Below, one piece after another: positions 1 to 8,100 of a DNA stretch of 19,693 nt. The stretch is from Actinomycetes bacterium (lineage in GTDB: Bacteria > Actinomycetota > Humimicrobiia > JAHJRV01). How positions within the stretch are numbered: the first letter of the stretch is position 1; every line of letters begins with the position of its first letter. The stretch spans positions 1 through 19,693 of the forward strand of contig JAUWOM010000009.1 of NCBI GenBank assembly GCA_030612085.1. The letters run 5' to 3'. Made by a program: the position numbers and the translations under genes. The notes beneath the pieces were generated by a model that saw nothing but the letters and a program-made list of their open reading frames with translations, ran no database searches and had not been told where the DNA came from.

Positions 1-121
1 GCGATGTTTAGGTATCCAGACTAAATGATAGTTGAGATTGTATACACTATAGCGAGTTTTTCTTGTTTTCATGCTTTAAGTATACACAAAGATTATTCGC
101 TTGTCAAGAAAGGGTTATGGG

Positions 122-154
122 CTCTCCTCTAATCCCTTTAAAGGGGGGTGGGGG
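122..154. repeat. G-rich palindromic intergenic segment
   Basis: A C-rich arm runs into a perfect 12-bp palindrome (CCCTTTAAAGGG, 134-145) that continues into a long G tract ending at 154. GC-rich sequence of this kind stands out sharply in this AT-rich window. It resembles in style, not base for base, the G-rich hairpin at 12483-12529. It runs directly into the toxin reading frame that follows and may be a small dispersed repeat inserted at the 5' end of that gene. Confidence 0.45.
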
Positions 155-417
155 TTTTCACCTATTTTTATAAGATATTCATAATTCCTCAAGCACAAAG
201 GGACTTAGATAATTTGAGTAGAAAAATATTTGAACAAATTAAGAATAAAATATTATCTCTTAGTAGTAATCCCAGACCTCCTGGTTGTCTTAAATTAACT
301 GCGGAGGAAGGTTATCGTATACGATCAGGAAATTACAGAATTATTTATCGGATAAATGATGAAGAAAAGGTAGTTTATATATATAGAATTAAACACAGAA
401 AAGAAGCATATAAATAA
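148..417 (+). CDS. RelE/ParE-family toxin, probably 5'-truncated or orphan
   Basis: This small basic protein (89 codons in the open frame) has the RelE/ParE fold signature. It starts with the first strand and helix (YKIFIIPQAQRDLDNL), has a central proline-rich turn, then the strand pair YRIRSGNYRIIYRI, and ends with KHRKEAY, which carries the basic/aromatic residues typical of mRNA-cleaving RelE members. Such toxins normally pair with an antitoxin encoded just upstream. None is visible in the 147 bases before it or in the 200 bases after it. The only in-frame start is a GTG inside a G-rich repeat with no spaced ribosome-binding site. Family members usually begin a residue or two before YKIF, so the natural ATG seems to have been lost to the repeat. 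It may be a decaying gene. Family call fairly sure, function as an active toxin unsure. Confidence 0.6.
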   Translation: MGVFTYFYKIFIIPQAQRDLDNLSRKIFEQIKNKILSLSSNPRPPGCLKLTAEEGYRIRSGNYRIIYRINDEEKVVYIYRIKHRKEAYK

Positions 418-516
418 ACGAATTTTTTAACATATATTGGGTATTTTATTAATGGTTTTTAGCTTATTTTCTTAACACCTTTAATAACTAAACAAACTAA
501 TTAAGAAAGTAAAATG

Positions 517-601
517 TTTGTCATTCTGAACGAAGCGAAGCGGAGGAAAGAATCTCATTTTGGCTAAGAGATTGTCTTAAGTAAAGTAAATGAATGACAA
601 A
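517..601. repeat. Nested inverted-repeat element (REP/MITE-like)
   Basis: The ends form a perfect 10-bp inverted repeat, TTTGTCATTC (517-526) and GAATGACAAA (592-601). Inside is a second pair, AATCTC (551-556) and GAGATT (568-573). The left half reads TGTCATTCTGAACGAAGCG, the form of a dispersed repeat I know from many bacterial genomes, and is related to the TGTCATTGCGA copies at 1229-1395. No gene lies inside. It sits between the toxin gene and the 3' end of the fumarase beta gene, which arrives from the opposite strand, so it could also act as a transcript-end hairpin. Confidence 0.65.
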
Positions 602-624
602 TTTGAATAAAATTACAAAGTCTT

Positions 625-1161
625 TCATCTTTTTTTATAAATATCATTTCCGTATATATCATTTGCTACAATGCAAGGAAAATCTTCAACCCACAATTTC
701 CTAATGGCTTCTGTACCTAATTCTGGATATGCTATAACTTTCGCTTTTTTTACATGCTTTGCAAGTAATGCAGCTACTCCACCAACAGCTGCAAGATAAA
801 CTGCTTTATATTTCTTTTGAGCCAAAACAACTTCTTTTGAACGACTACCTTTTCCTATAGTAGCCTTTACTCCTAACGAGTAAAAAAATGGAGCATAACT
901 GTCCATCCTATATGATGTAGTAGGACCTATAGAGCCAATAGGATCCCCAGGTTTTGAAGGTGTAGGTCCAGCATAAAATATTACTGAGCCTTTAAGATTA
1001 AATGGTGTTTTTTTTCCTTCATCAATCTGTTTTTTTAGCAATTTATGAGCTGCATCTCTTGCAGTAAATATAAATCCAGATAAAAGGATTTTATCTCCTA
1101 TATTAAGTTTATCTAAATCCCTTTCACTAAAGGGAGTTTTTAACCTAAAAGTTCTTGACAT
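625..1161 (-). CDS. Class I fumarate hydratase, beta (C-terminal) subunit
   Basis: The beta subunit of the two-subunit, oxygen-sensitive class I fumarase joins the Fe-S alpha subunit to interconvert fumarate and malate in the cytoplasm. Family hallmarks are visible in the 178-residue product: TARDAAHK (33-40), YAGPTP (63-68), the diagnostic GPTTSYRMD (79-87), a GKG turn (103-105) and PELGTEAI near residue 146. The length is normal for this subunit. The ATG at 1159-1161 is preferred over a TTG two codons upstream because AAAAAGG lies about 6 bases before the ATG but touches the TTG. The related L(+)-tartrate dehydratase beta subunit (TtdB) is the main alternative and cannot be excluded by sequence alone. 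The alpha gene lies upstream on the same strand but, unusually, about 286 bases of repeats separate them. Confidence 0.9.
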   Translation of the reverse strand: MSRTFRLKTPFSERDLDKLNIGDKILLSGFIFTARDAAHKLLKKQIDEGKKTPFNLKGSVIFYAGPTPSKPGDPIGSIGPTTSYRMDSYAPFFYSLGVKATIGKGSRSKEVVLAQKKYKAVYLAAVGGVAALLAKHVKKAKVIAYPELGTEAIRKLWVEDFPCIVANDIYGNDIYKKR

Positions 1162-1228
1162 ATTCAACCTTTTTTACATATTAATTGATATTAATTATAA
1201 TCTAAATTTAATCTGAGATTGCGCAGTT

Positions 1229-1395
1229 TATCCTGAGCATAAGCGAAGGACCTCGTTCGCAATGACAGAAATATAAAATTTAATTATATAATAACTAAAA
1301 TCTTGCTCCTCGCAATGACAAATACAGGATCTCACTCGCAATGATACAATATAATCTATCCTGAGCAATAGTGAAGGACCTCGCTCGCAATGACA
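1229..1395. repeat. Cluster of four TGTCATTGCGA-type repeats between fumarase subunit genes
   Basis: Read on the minus strand, the core TGTCATTGCGA occurs four times with small changes. There are two long copies at 1357-1395 and 1229-1267, which share GAGGTCCTTC and then GCTCAGGATA. There are two shorter decayed copies at about 1325-1345 and 1301-1320. The long copies are about 39 bp each. A continuation with CGCAATCTCAG lies at 1212-1224. This is a dispersed intergenic repeat of a kind common in bacterial chromosomes. Here it fills the gap between the alpha and beta fumarase genes. Confidence 0.75.
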
Positions 1396-1447
1396 TAGTA
1401 TTAAACTTCTAATTTGTCAACTTTGTATATAAATTCACAATCTAATA

Positions 1448-2293
1448 TTAGATAACTAATGAAGCTCTACGAGCTGCATGACAATTTATACTTACACATA
1501 TTGGTAAATTAGAAATATGGCAGGGAGATGTTTCTATATGAACAGCCAATGCAGTGATAAGACCTCCAAATCCTGCAGGACCAATTCCTAACTTATTAAT
1601 CTTTTTCAATAATTTTTTTTCAAGTTGTGAATATTTTGAATCAGGATTTTGTGTACCTATTTTTCTTAACAGAGCTTTCTTTGATAAGAGTGTGCAGCTT
1701 TCCAAATTTCCTCCAATTCCCACTCCTACTATTACTGGAGGACATGCGTTAGCTCCACCTTCTTTAATGGTTTTTACAACAAAATTTTCTATATCTTCTT
1801 CGCTAGCAGAAGGAGTTAGGATAGTCATCTTTGACATATTTTCTGAACCAGCACCTTTAGGCATTAGAGTAATCTCCAAATTTTTTCCTTTAACTATCTC
1901 TAAATGTATAATTGCTGGAGTGTTATCTAATGTGTTTTCTCTCTCATAGAGCGGATCTTTAACTATTGAAGCTCTAAGATATCCTTTTAAATACCCTTTT
2001 CTTACACCCTCTTCGATAGCATCATATATATCACCATCTACAATTTTTACATCTTCTCCTATTTTAATGAAAAAAACTGCAATACCTGTATCCTGACAGA
2101 TTGGTACCTTTGAATTTTCAGCAATTTCATAATTTTTTATGATTTGAGATAAAACTTCTTTTCCTAATGAAGATTTTTCTTTATTGTATGCTTCTTTGAT
2201 TGCACTTTTAACATCATCAGGTAGTTTATAGTTTGCTTTTTTACAAAGCATTGCCACCTTTTCTCTTATTTTATTTACACTAATTTTTCTCAT
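1448..2293 (-). CDS. Class I fumarate hydratase, alpha (Fe-S) subunit
   Basis: This is the catalytic Fe-S half of a two-subunit class I fumarase (fumarate + water to malate), cytoplasmic. The 281-residue product shows the CQDTG motif (Cys66), the NACPP segment (Cys184) followed by a glycine-rich GVGIGG, and the C-terminal NCHAARRA motif (Cys271). Cys66, Cys184 and probably Cys271 would be the three ligands of the [4Fe-4S] cluster whose open iron binds substrate. Cys258 and Cys266 are extra. MPKGAGSENMS (144-154) is also typical. Length is normal. Downstream on the same strand is the beta subunit, after a repeat-filled gap, and upstream beyond satD is malic enzyme, so the cluster handles C4 acids. 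The tartrate dehydratase alpha subunit is the paralogous alternative. The ribosome site before the ATG is weak. Confidence 0.9.
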   Translation of the reverse strand: MRKISVNKIREKVAMLCKKANYKLPDDVKSAIKEAYNKEKSSLGKEVLSQIIKNYEIAENSKVPICQDTGIAVFFIKIGEDVKIVDGDIYDAIEEGVRKGYLKGYLRASIVKDPLYERENTLDNTPAIIHLEIVKGKNLEITLMPKGAGSENMSKMTILTPSASEEDIENFVVKTIKEGGANACPPVIVGVGIGGNLESCTLLSKKALLRKIGTQNPDSKYSQLEKKLLKKINKLGIGPAGFGGLITALAVHIETSPCHISNLPICVSINCHAARRASLVI

Positions 2294-2393
2294 ATCTTAA
2301 CTTTCTTTTTCACAATCTTAAAAATATAACTTTATAAATTATTTTCTCTCCTCCTAACTTGAAAGTAGAGAATAGTGAAGTGCGTGCATTAAT

Positions 2394-2523
2394 TAAATTT
2401 AAAAAATATTAAATTCTAATGAAAAAGGAATATTAGAAGCTCTGGTTATATTTCTCATCTCAAAATGTCTTTAAAAATATACTATAAATAAAACTAAATT
2501 TAAAAAAGTATTAAATTCAAATT
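2394..2523. repeat. Direct repeat pair flanking a copy of a dispersed intergenic repeat
   Basis: A stretch of about 27 bases recurs 101 bases later with few changes: TAAATTT followed by an A run and then ATTAAATTC, at 2394-2420 and 2495-2522. Between the two copies, 2443-2480 reads GGTTATATTTCTCATCT, then AAAATGTCTTTAAAA. That matches the border sequences of the repeat at 12456-12559 (TTTCTCATCT and AAATGTCTTCAAAA) with its G-rich centre missing. The segment lies in the 245-base gap between satD and the fumarase alpha gene. AT richness makes chance similarity of the outer repeats possible. Confidence 0.4.
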
Positions 2524-2538
2524 AAAAAATAAATCTGC

Positions 2539-3177
2539 TTAATTGTGAGAAAAGTATTCCTCCAATTTTTTAATTAAAAATCTCTCTAATTGATAATATT
2601 GTAACCAATGAGCAGCCCTAAGTCTCTTTGAAACATTTTGAAATGTTACATTTAATTTTGTTGCTACTTTCTTTAGATTTTTTTTATCTCGATACAATCT
2701 TATAGCATCCCATTGTTTAGATGTTCTATTAATAACATTTAAATCCAAAAATGTGTAAAAGTTATTAATGATTTCCTCTAAAGATCTATATTCAGATGGG
2801 AGTTTATAATAAGTAATTCTCTCCCTTTCCTTTTTGATGATATTTAAGGCCTGGCTAGAAAGTCTTAAAGCCTCTCCATTAATTTCTCCTATATCCCTTT
2901 TTATCTTAGTGGATATTGAACCAATTCCTATTCCAGCTCTAAACTGCAAAGGGTAGAAGTTTTCTCTAATTATTGACAAAAATTCAGGTGTCTTATTAAT
3001 TTCTTTTATGCCACCTTGAAACTCATCACCCCTATATATTTTAAATGGAACAAGCAAGAGAAAGGAAAATCTTTTATTAACATAACTAATTTTTTCAGAA
3101 AAAAGTTTAAAAAATAAATTCCTATCAGTTATTTCTTTGGATCTAATAATATCTGCTGTTAATATGCCATATTTCAT
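2539..3177 (-). CDS. SatD family protein
   Basis: The 212-residue soluble protein has a SatD-type arrangement. The N-terminus YGILTADIIRSKEI gives an initial strand with an Asp. GDEFQ follows at 50-54, then RAGIGIGSI (80-88), NGEALRLSSQA (100-110), and a C-terminal helix-turn-helix (about 167-190, LKKVATKLNVTFQNVSKRL) resembling sigma-factor region 4 or MarR-type recognition helices. SatD was named for a streptococcal acid-tolerance/secretion locus. Its biochemical role is not established. GDEFQ superficially recalls the GGDEF cyclase motif, and the family may be a distant relative of nucleotide cyclase folds, but I would not infer catalysis. The membrane-protein partner gene that often sits beside satD is not seen. 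Possible operator repeats lie upstream (3191-3241, 3303-3347). It stands alone between malic enzyme and fumarase on the same strand. Confidence 0.75.
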   Translation of the reverse strand: MKYGILTADIIRSKEITDRNLFFKLFSEKISYVNKRFSFLLLVPFKIYRGDEFQGGIKEINKTPEFLSIIRENFYPLQFRAGIGIGSISTKIKRDIGEINGEALRLSSQALNIIKKERERITYYKLPSEYRSLEEIINNFYTFLDLNVINRTSKQWDAIRLYRDKKNLKKVATKLNVTFQNVSKRLRAAHWLQYYQLERFLIKKLEEYFSHN

Positions 3178-3302
3178 AAAATCACACTTTTTAAAGTATT
3201 TTCCTCTATATGCTTTATATCTTATTAAAGTATCAAAGTATTAAAATTACTAAATTAGAATTTTTAATTTCAATTTTTTATATTCAATAATTTCATACTA
3301 AT

Positions 3303-3347
3303 TTAGGTGAATTTTACTTTTCACCATATTTTAGGTGAAATTTTTTA
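3303..3347. promoter_or_regulatory. Three evenly spaced GGTGAA/TTCACC half-sites
   Basis: GGTGAA (3306-3311), TTCACC (3320-3325) and GGTGAA (3334-3339) start exactly 14 bases apart in alternating orientation. The second and third pair as a 7-bp stem (TTTCACC/GGTGAAA) with an 8-base loop followed by a T run on the plus strand, so a terminator-like reading is possible. No plus-strand gene lies there to end, however. It lies about 130-165 bases upstream of satD, which fits an operator or alternative RNA hairpins. Function is inferred only. Confidence 0.35.
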
Positions 3348-3399
3348 ATTTGTGAAGTAATTTTTGAAATATTTTTTATTATTTAAGTAATTTGACTTA

Positions 3400-3505
3400 G
3401 AGTCTTCTCCTTAAACGTGAGTAAGTAGAATATAAAAGGTATATTTCTATATAGTAGCAATCTTATAGTTCATAGAAATATTTTTTAGGAGAGGGGAGAA
3501 GAGTC
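3400..3505. repeat. 106-bp nested inverted repeat downstream of malic enzyme
   Basis: The outer arms GAGTCTTCTCC (3400-3410) and GGAGAAGAGTC (3495-3505) pair at 10 of 11 positions. The inner arms ATATTTCTAT (3441-3450) and ATAGAAATAT (3472-3481) pair perfectly over 10 bp. The element starts about 40 bases past the malic enzyme stop on its own strand, so it may form the 3' end hairpin of that transcript or be a MITE-like insertion. There is no protein-coding content. Confidence 0.45.
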
Positions 3506-3543
3506 ACTCCACTCTATAATTATTTTTTAGTAAGAATAAAGTC

Positions 3544-4809
3544 TTATTCCTTCCAATATTTTTTTGTTAATTCATATGTTCTTCTTTTTATTTCCTCAGG
3601 GTCTAAAGGTTTTTTAGATACACCACTTTTTATAGCAGCTTTTGCAGTATAATAAGCAACAGCAGGAGCAACATCTGGATTAAAAACTTTTGGAATTATA
3701 TAATCTAACCTCAATTCTTTTTCGGGAATTATATTGCAAATAGCATTAGTGGCAGCTTTATTCATATTAAAATTTATTTCTGTAGCGCCTGCATCTAATG
3801 TTCCTCTAAAGATTCCTGGGAAGCAAAGTACATTATTTATTTGATTTGGAAAATCAGATCTTCCAGTTCCTACAATTGAAGCACCTGCTTCTAAGGCTAA
3901 TTTTGGATGAATCTCAGGGATAGGATTTGCTAATGCAAAAACAACTGGTTCAGGTGCCATAGACTTAACCATATCTTTTGTAACAATATTTCCAACAGAT
4001 AATCCAATTAAAAAATCTGAATCCTTGATGGCATCTTTTAAGGTTCCTTTCACTCTCTTTTTATTTCCTTTTTTAGCCAACCTTTCTTTATATGGATTCA
4101 TCCCTTCCTTTCTTCCTGAATAAATAATCCCTTTAGAATCACAAATTATCAAAGTTTCAACTCCTAAATCTAACAGTAAATTTCCAACAGCAATTCCCGC
4201 AGCGCCTGCTCCAATAATTGTAATTTTTAATTTTTCAATCTCTTTTTTAAGGAGTTTGCATGCATTTAGAAATGCTGCTCCTACAACCACAGCGGTTCCA
4301 TGTTGATCATCATGAAATATGGGAATATTCAATTCTTTTTTTATGGCTTCCTCAATATAGAAGCATCTTGGAGCAGAAATGTCCTCCAAATTTATTCCAC
4401 CAAAAGTTGGTTCAAGGAGTTTAATGGTTTTTATTATTTCATCGGGGTCTTGGGTGTCTAAGCAAATTGGAAATGCATCTATCCCCGCGAATCTTTTAAA
4501 AAGTATTGCTTTCCCTTCCATAACTGGTAATGCTGCTTTTGGTCCTATATTTCCCAATCCTAAAACTGCGGAACCATCTGATATAACTGCAACTGAATTT
4601 CCTCTAAAAGTATATAAATTAACCTTTTCAGGATATTTAGCGATAATCTTAGAAGGTTCTGCTACTCCAGGACTATAAACCAAACTCAAGTGATGATAAT
4701 TTTCTATAGGAACTTTTGGTTCTAAAGATAATTTTCCCTTATTTTCTTCATGCAGTTTCAATGCTTTCTTCTTCAATTCGTCAGCTTCTTTATAGATTTT
4801 TTTATTCAT
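3544..4809 (-). CDS. NAD(P)-dependent malic enzyme (decarboxylating), short bacterial type
   Basis: Oxidative decarboxylation of malate to pyruvate, cytoplasmic. The 421-residue product is the usual length for the short bacterial/archaeal type with no C-terminal phosphotransacetylase-like extension. Visible features are YSPGVAEP with the general-acid Tyr45, the catalytic Lys100 in MEGKAILFK, metal ligands in LED (Glu142, Asp143) and HDDQHGT (Asp168), the Rossmann loop GAGAAG (200-205), and GTGRSDFPNQ (315-324). The acidic Asp224 at the end of the second Rossmann strand (IICDS) favours NAD over NADP, as inferred. A good ribosome site (GGAAGG) precedes the ATG. Its neighbours on the strand are satD and fumarase, so malate may be its shared metabolite with fumarase. 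It is divergent from the helicase operon. Confidence 0.93.
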   Translation of the reverse strand: MNKKIYKEADELKKKALKLHEENKGKLSLEPKVPIENYHHLSLVYSPGVAEPSKIIAKYPEKVNLYTFRGNSVAVISDGSAVLGLGNIGPKAALPVMEGKAILFKRFAGIDAFPICLDTQDPDEIIKTIKLLEPTFGGINLEDISAPRCFYIEEAIKKELNIPIFHDDQHGTAVVVGAAFLNACKLLKKEIEKLKITIIGAGAAGIAVGNLLLDLGVETLIICDSKGIIYSGRKEGMNPYKERLAKKGNKKRVKGTLKDAIKDSDFLIGLSVGNIVTKDMVKSMAPEPVVFALANPIPEIHPKLALEAGASIVGTGRSDFPNQINNVLCFPGIFRGTLDAGATEINFNMNKAATNAICNIIPEKELRLDYIIPKVFNPDVAPAVAYYTAKAAIKSGVSKKPLDPEEIKRRTYELTKKYWKE

Positions 4810-5171
4810 AATCCTTCCAGGTATTTAGAATTTTATTTTAGAAAGAGTAATAAAGATTAAAAAAATTACTTAATTATAATTTTATGAAATAAATTATAAA
4901 TCTTTTTAAACATAATTGTAATTTAATTTTAATTGGAGATTTTGTCTTTTCCTATCTAATTAAGAAATATTTGTTTAGTTATGGGGATAAAAGCAATAAA
5001 ATAATCTAATGATATTTAATTTTATAATGTAAAATATTGTTAAGTTTTAGAAATAAAAAAATTTTACTAAATGGAACTATTATTTAGTTTTCAATGTAAA
5101 AAACAAAAATACTTGTTTGTAAATACAACTTTTAAATAGTTCAAATAATTTATGTCTGTTTTAATTAAAAA
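4810..5171. promoter_or_regulatory. Divergent intergenic region between malic enzyme and helicase operon
   Basis: This 362-bp AT-rich gap has no recognised gene or RNA and must hold promoters firing both ways. It contains a perfect 8-bp inverted repeat, TTATAATT (4874-4881) and AATTATAA (4892-4899), of the size of a repressor site. On the minus strand this includes a TATAAT that could be a -10 box for malic enzyme, though no good -35 is visible at the right distance. The helicase start has no convincing Shine-Dalgarno site. Confidence 0.35.
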
Positions 5172-8100
5172 ATGAACTCAACCATCATTTTAAATCCTGA
5201 ACAATTAGAATCAATTAAAAGAACAAAGGGAAAGCTTCTTGTGATTGGTGGTCCTGGAACAGGAAAAACAGAAGTTGCACTTTTTAAAATTATTCACTTA
5301 ATTGAAAAAGAATCTGTTGACCCAGGATCCATATTAGCTCTAACTTTTTCACGAAGCAGTGCAAAATTTTTAAGAGATAGAGTTTCCACGTTAATCAAGA
5401 ATAGCTATTTTGAAATTCCTATACAAACTTTCCAATCTTTTTGTTACGAGTTCATTAGAAAGCATTATAACTTAGTAGGATATTCTTCATTACCTCAATT
5501 AATGGTTTCAACTGAACAGAAACAGTTTGTTAAAAATATATTAAACCAACAGGATTTTTCAAAATATCCTTTAACAAAATCATATTTTAAAAGAGACGGA
5601 TTTGTTCAAGAGCTTTTTGATTTTATTTTAAGATGTCAGGAAAGCTTAATAGCTCCATCTGATTTAAAGAGAAAAATCCCGCATTATTTAAAGCCTGAAA
5701 TGGCAGAACTTACTCATCTATATAAAATTTATTTGGACAGAATAAAAGAAGACAATTTAATAGACTTTGGTGGACTTCTTTATAACACCATTGATATTTT
5801 AAAAAGGGAACCATTAATTTTAGAAGAACTTCAAAAACAATATCTTCATTTAATAGTTGATGAATTTCAGGAGTCAAATATTGCATTGATGGAATTCATA
5901 AATCTCTTTTTTGATAGTTGTAAAAGTATTACTCTAATAGGGGATGATGACCAATCTATTTTTGGATTCAGAGGAGCAAATATTGATAATATTCGAACTA
6001 TTTTTAAGAAATTCTACCCTGACAATGTTGTTTTTCTAAAAGAAAGTTATAGATGCCCAGAAGAGATAGTTTCATTTTCTCAAAAACTGATTAGTAATGA
6101 CATTTCAAGAATAGATAAACCTTTTATAGCCAAAGAAACTCAAAATTCAAATAAAAAACCAAATGAAAAGAATTCAGTTATTTCACTTAAATTCCCAAAC
6201 TTTACTTCAGAAGCAAGAGCGATTTCTCAATTGATTTTGAAATTTGTATCTGAGGACTCTTCACTCCGTTTTAATCAGATAGCCATAATAATGAGAAGTT
6301 TTAAAGGATATCTCGAAATTATAAAATCCACCTTAGATAGAGAAAAAATTCCATATCATTTTGTAGATGGAGGTGAAACAATATTTAAAGCTCCAATAGT
6401 AAATGCTGTAATTTCTCTTTTAAAGAGTTTAATTATTCTTAAAGATGACGACAAATGGTGTGATGAAGTAAAAACAGTTCTTCTCTCTAACCTTTTCAGA
6501 CTTGAGCCTTTTGCTTTAAGGTTGATTGAGAGATATTGCATTTTAAATAATTTAGAATTTTCAAAGCTTCTATTTGATAAAAAAAGAAGACCAAAATTAG
6601 ATGAATATGAAGAGGGAAAAGTAGAAGATTTTTGCAAATTATATAGTGAATATAGCAAGAGAATAAATGAACCTATAGATGAAGTCGTTTTCTCTTTGTG
6701 GAAAAGAATCAGTTATTTTAATGATTTGGTAAATAAAAAAGAAAAAAATATTTTTAATGAAGTGAACAGAATAAGGTCAATTGATGCAATAAACAGGTTC
6801 TTTTCAAGTTTGAAAAGATTTTCTCAGCGTCATCCAGAAAAGGGAATAGATTTTTATTTGGAGAGCTTAGAACCAGAAATAGGATTTATTGAGGAAATAG
6901 AGACACCTAAGTTGGATAGATTAGTAGATGCAGTTTCAATAATTACAGCACATAAATGTAAAGGTAAAGAATTTAGAATTGTATTCCTGCCATTAATGGT
7001 TGAAGGTATTTTTCCGATAGATCCAATAATTCCTCAAACATATGATAAGCAAATAATGTATATTGGCAAAAGATTAAACAGAGCAGATTTAGAGAAAAAT
7101 CATTATGATGAAGAGAGAAGATTAATTTATTCTTCCATGGCAAAAGCAAGTGAAAAATTGATTTTTTCCTTTTCAGAGAGAATTAATATGCAGGAAAAAA
7201 CATCTCCTTCAAGATTCCTGGTAGAAATGGGTTTAGTTCCAGAGGAATTTTCTGAAATAGAACCTTATTTAGGTTCAATTAAAAATGTAGAGAGTTATTT
7301 TAGGTCAGCAGCGACTCAATCACTTAAAAATTTAAAGGAAATAATAGATTATAAATCTTGTGAAGAATTGGTTGAAAAGGCATTTGTTTCTCTTCATCTA
7401 CTTTCTAAGTTTGGAAATAAGAGAAAATGGTGGCAGAATACAAAGCCTACAAAAAATCCTAATAAACCACATCCATCTGGAAAGCTTTCAGCTTCTTATT
7501 CACGGGTGAGCACATATAAAGATTGTCCAGCAAAGTATAAATTCAGATATCATTTTTTTGTAGATCAACCTAAAGGAATAAGTCTCTATAAAGGTTTACT
7601 TTATCACAAAATAGTACAGGAATTTTTTAACCCAGAAAAAGAACATGAATACTCTTTTAACCAATTAAAAGTAATAATTGATGAAATATGGGATGACAAT
7701 CTTTTCCCATTTATTACTGTAGCAAATGAACAAAAAAAAGATGCTTATCAAAGTTTTGAATACTTTTTTAATAATTTACCACCAGCAAAACCAAATGTTT
7801 TAGCAACAGAGAAGGAATTTTCATTCTCTTTAGATGGGAACAGATTCTCCGGAAGAATTGATCAGATTAATCAGATTGAAGATGGAGTTGAATTAATAGA
7901 TTATAAGTCAAGTAAAAGTGCCATTAAGTATGAGGAAGCAAAAACTGATTTACAATTAGGAATCTATCTATTGGCTTCTCTTCTTTCTAACCAATTGGAA
8001 GATATAGAGAGCAATGTCAAAAGAATGTACTATTTTTATATACCTAAAGAAAATATAACTATTAGAGAACAGGATGTAAGTGAAATTAGAATTAATCAGG

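Larger units (their letters stand above)
3178..3543. other. Gene-free 366-bp gap between malic enzyme and satD
   Basis: No coding sequence or RNA gene was recognised. The gap holds a set of AAAGTAT direct repeats close to the satD start (TTAAAGTAT at 3191-3199 and 3225-3233, CAAAGTAT at 3234-3241). It also holds evenly spaced GGTGAA/TTCACC half-sites (3303-3347) and a nested inverted repeat (3400-3505) listed separately. It should contain the satD promoter and the malic enzyme transcript end. No clear -35/-10 pair could be chosen in such AT-rich sequence. Confidence 0.5.

Noticed and set aside
40..87. Two copies of GTATACAC (40-47 and 80-87) at the left edge
   Set aside because: Too short and too near the window edge to separate from chance in AT-rich DNA.
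1554..1949. Open frame on the plus strand across the fumarase alpha gene
   Set aside because: Antisense shadow of a clear, conserved gene, with no family features of its own.
5152..5175. Seven-codon leader ORF whose stop overlaps the ATG of the first helicase
   Set aside because: No ribosome site in front of it, and short ORFs of this length are common by chance.
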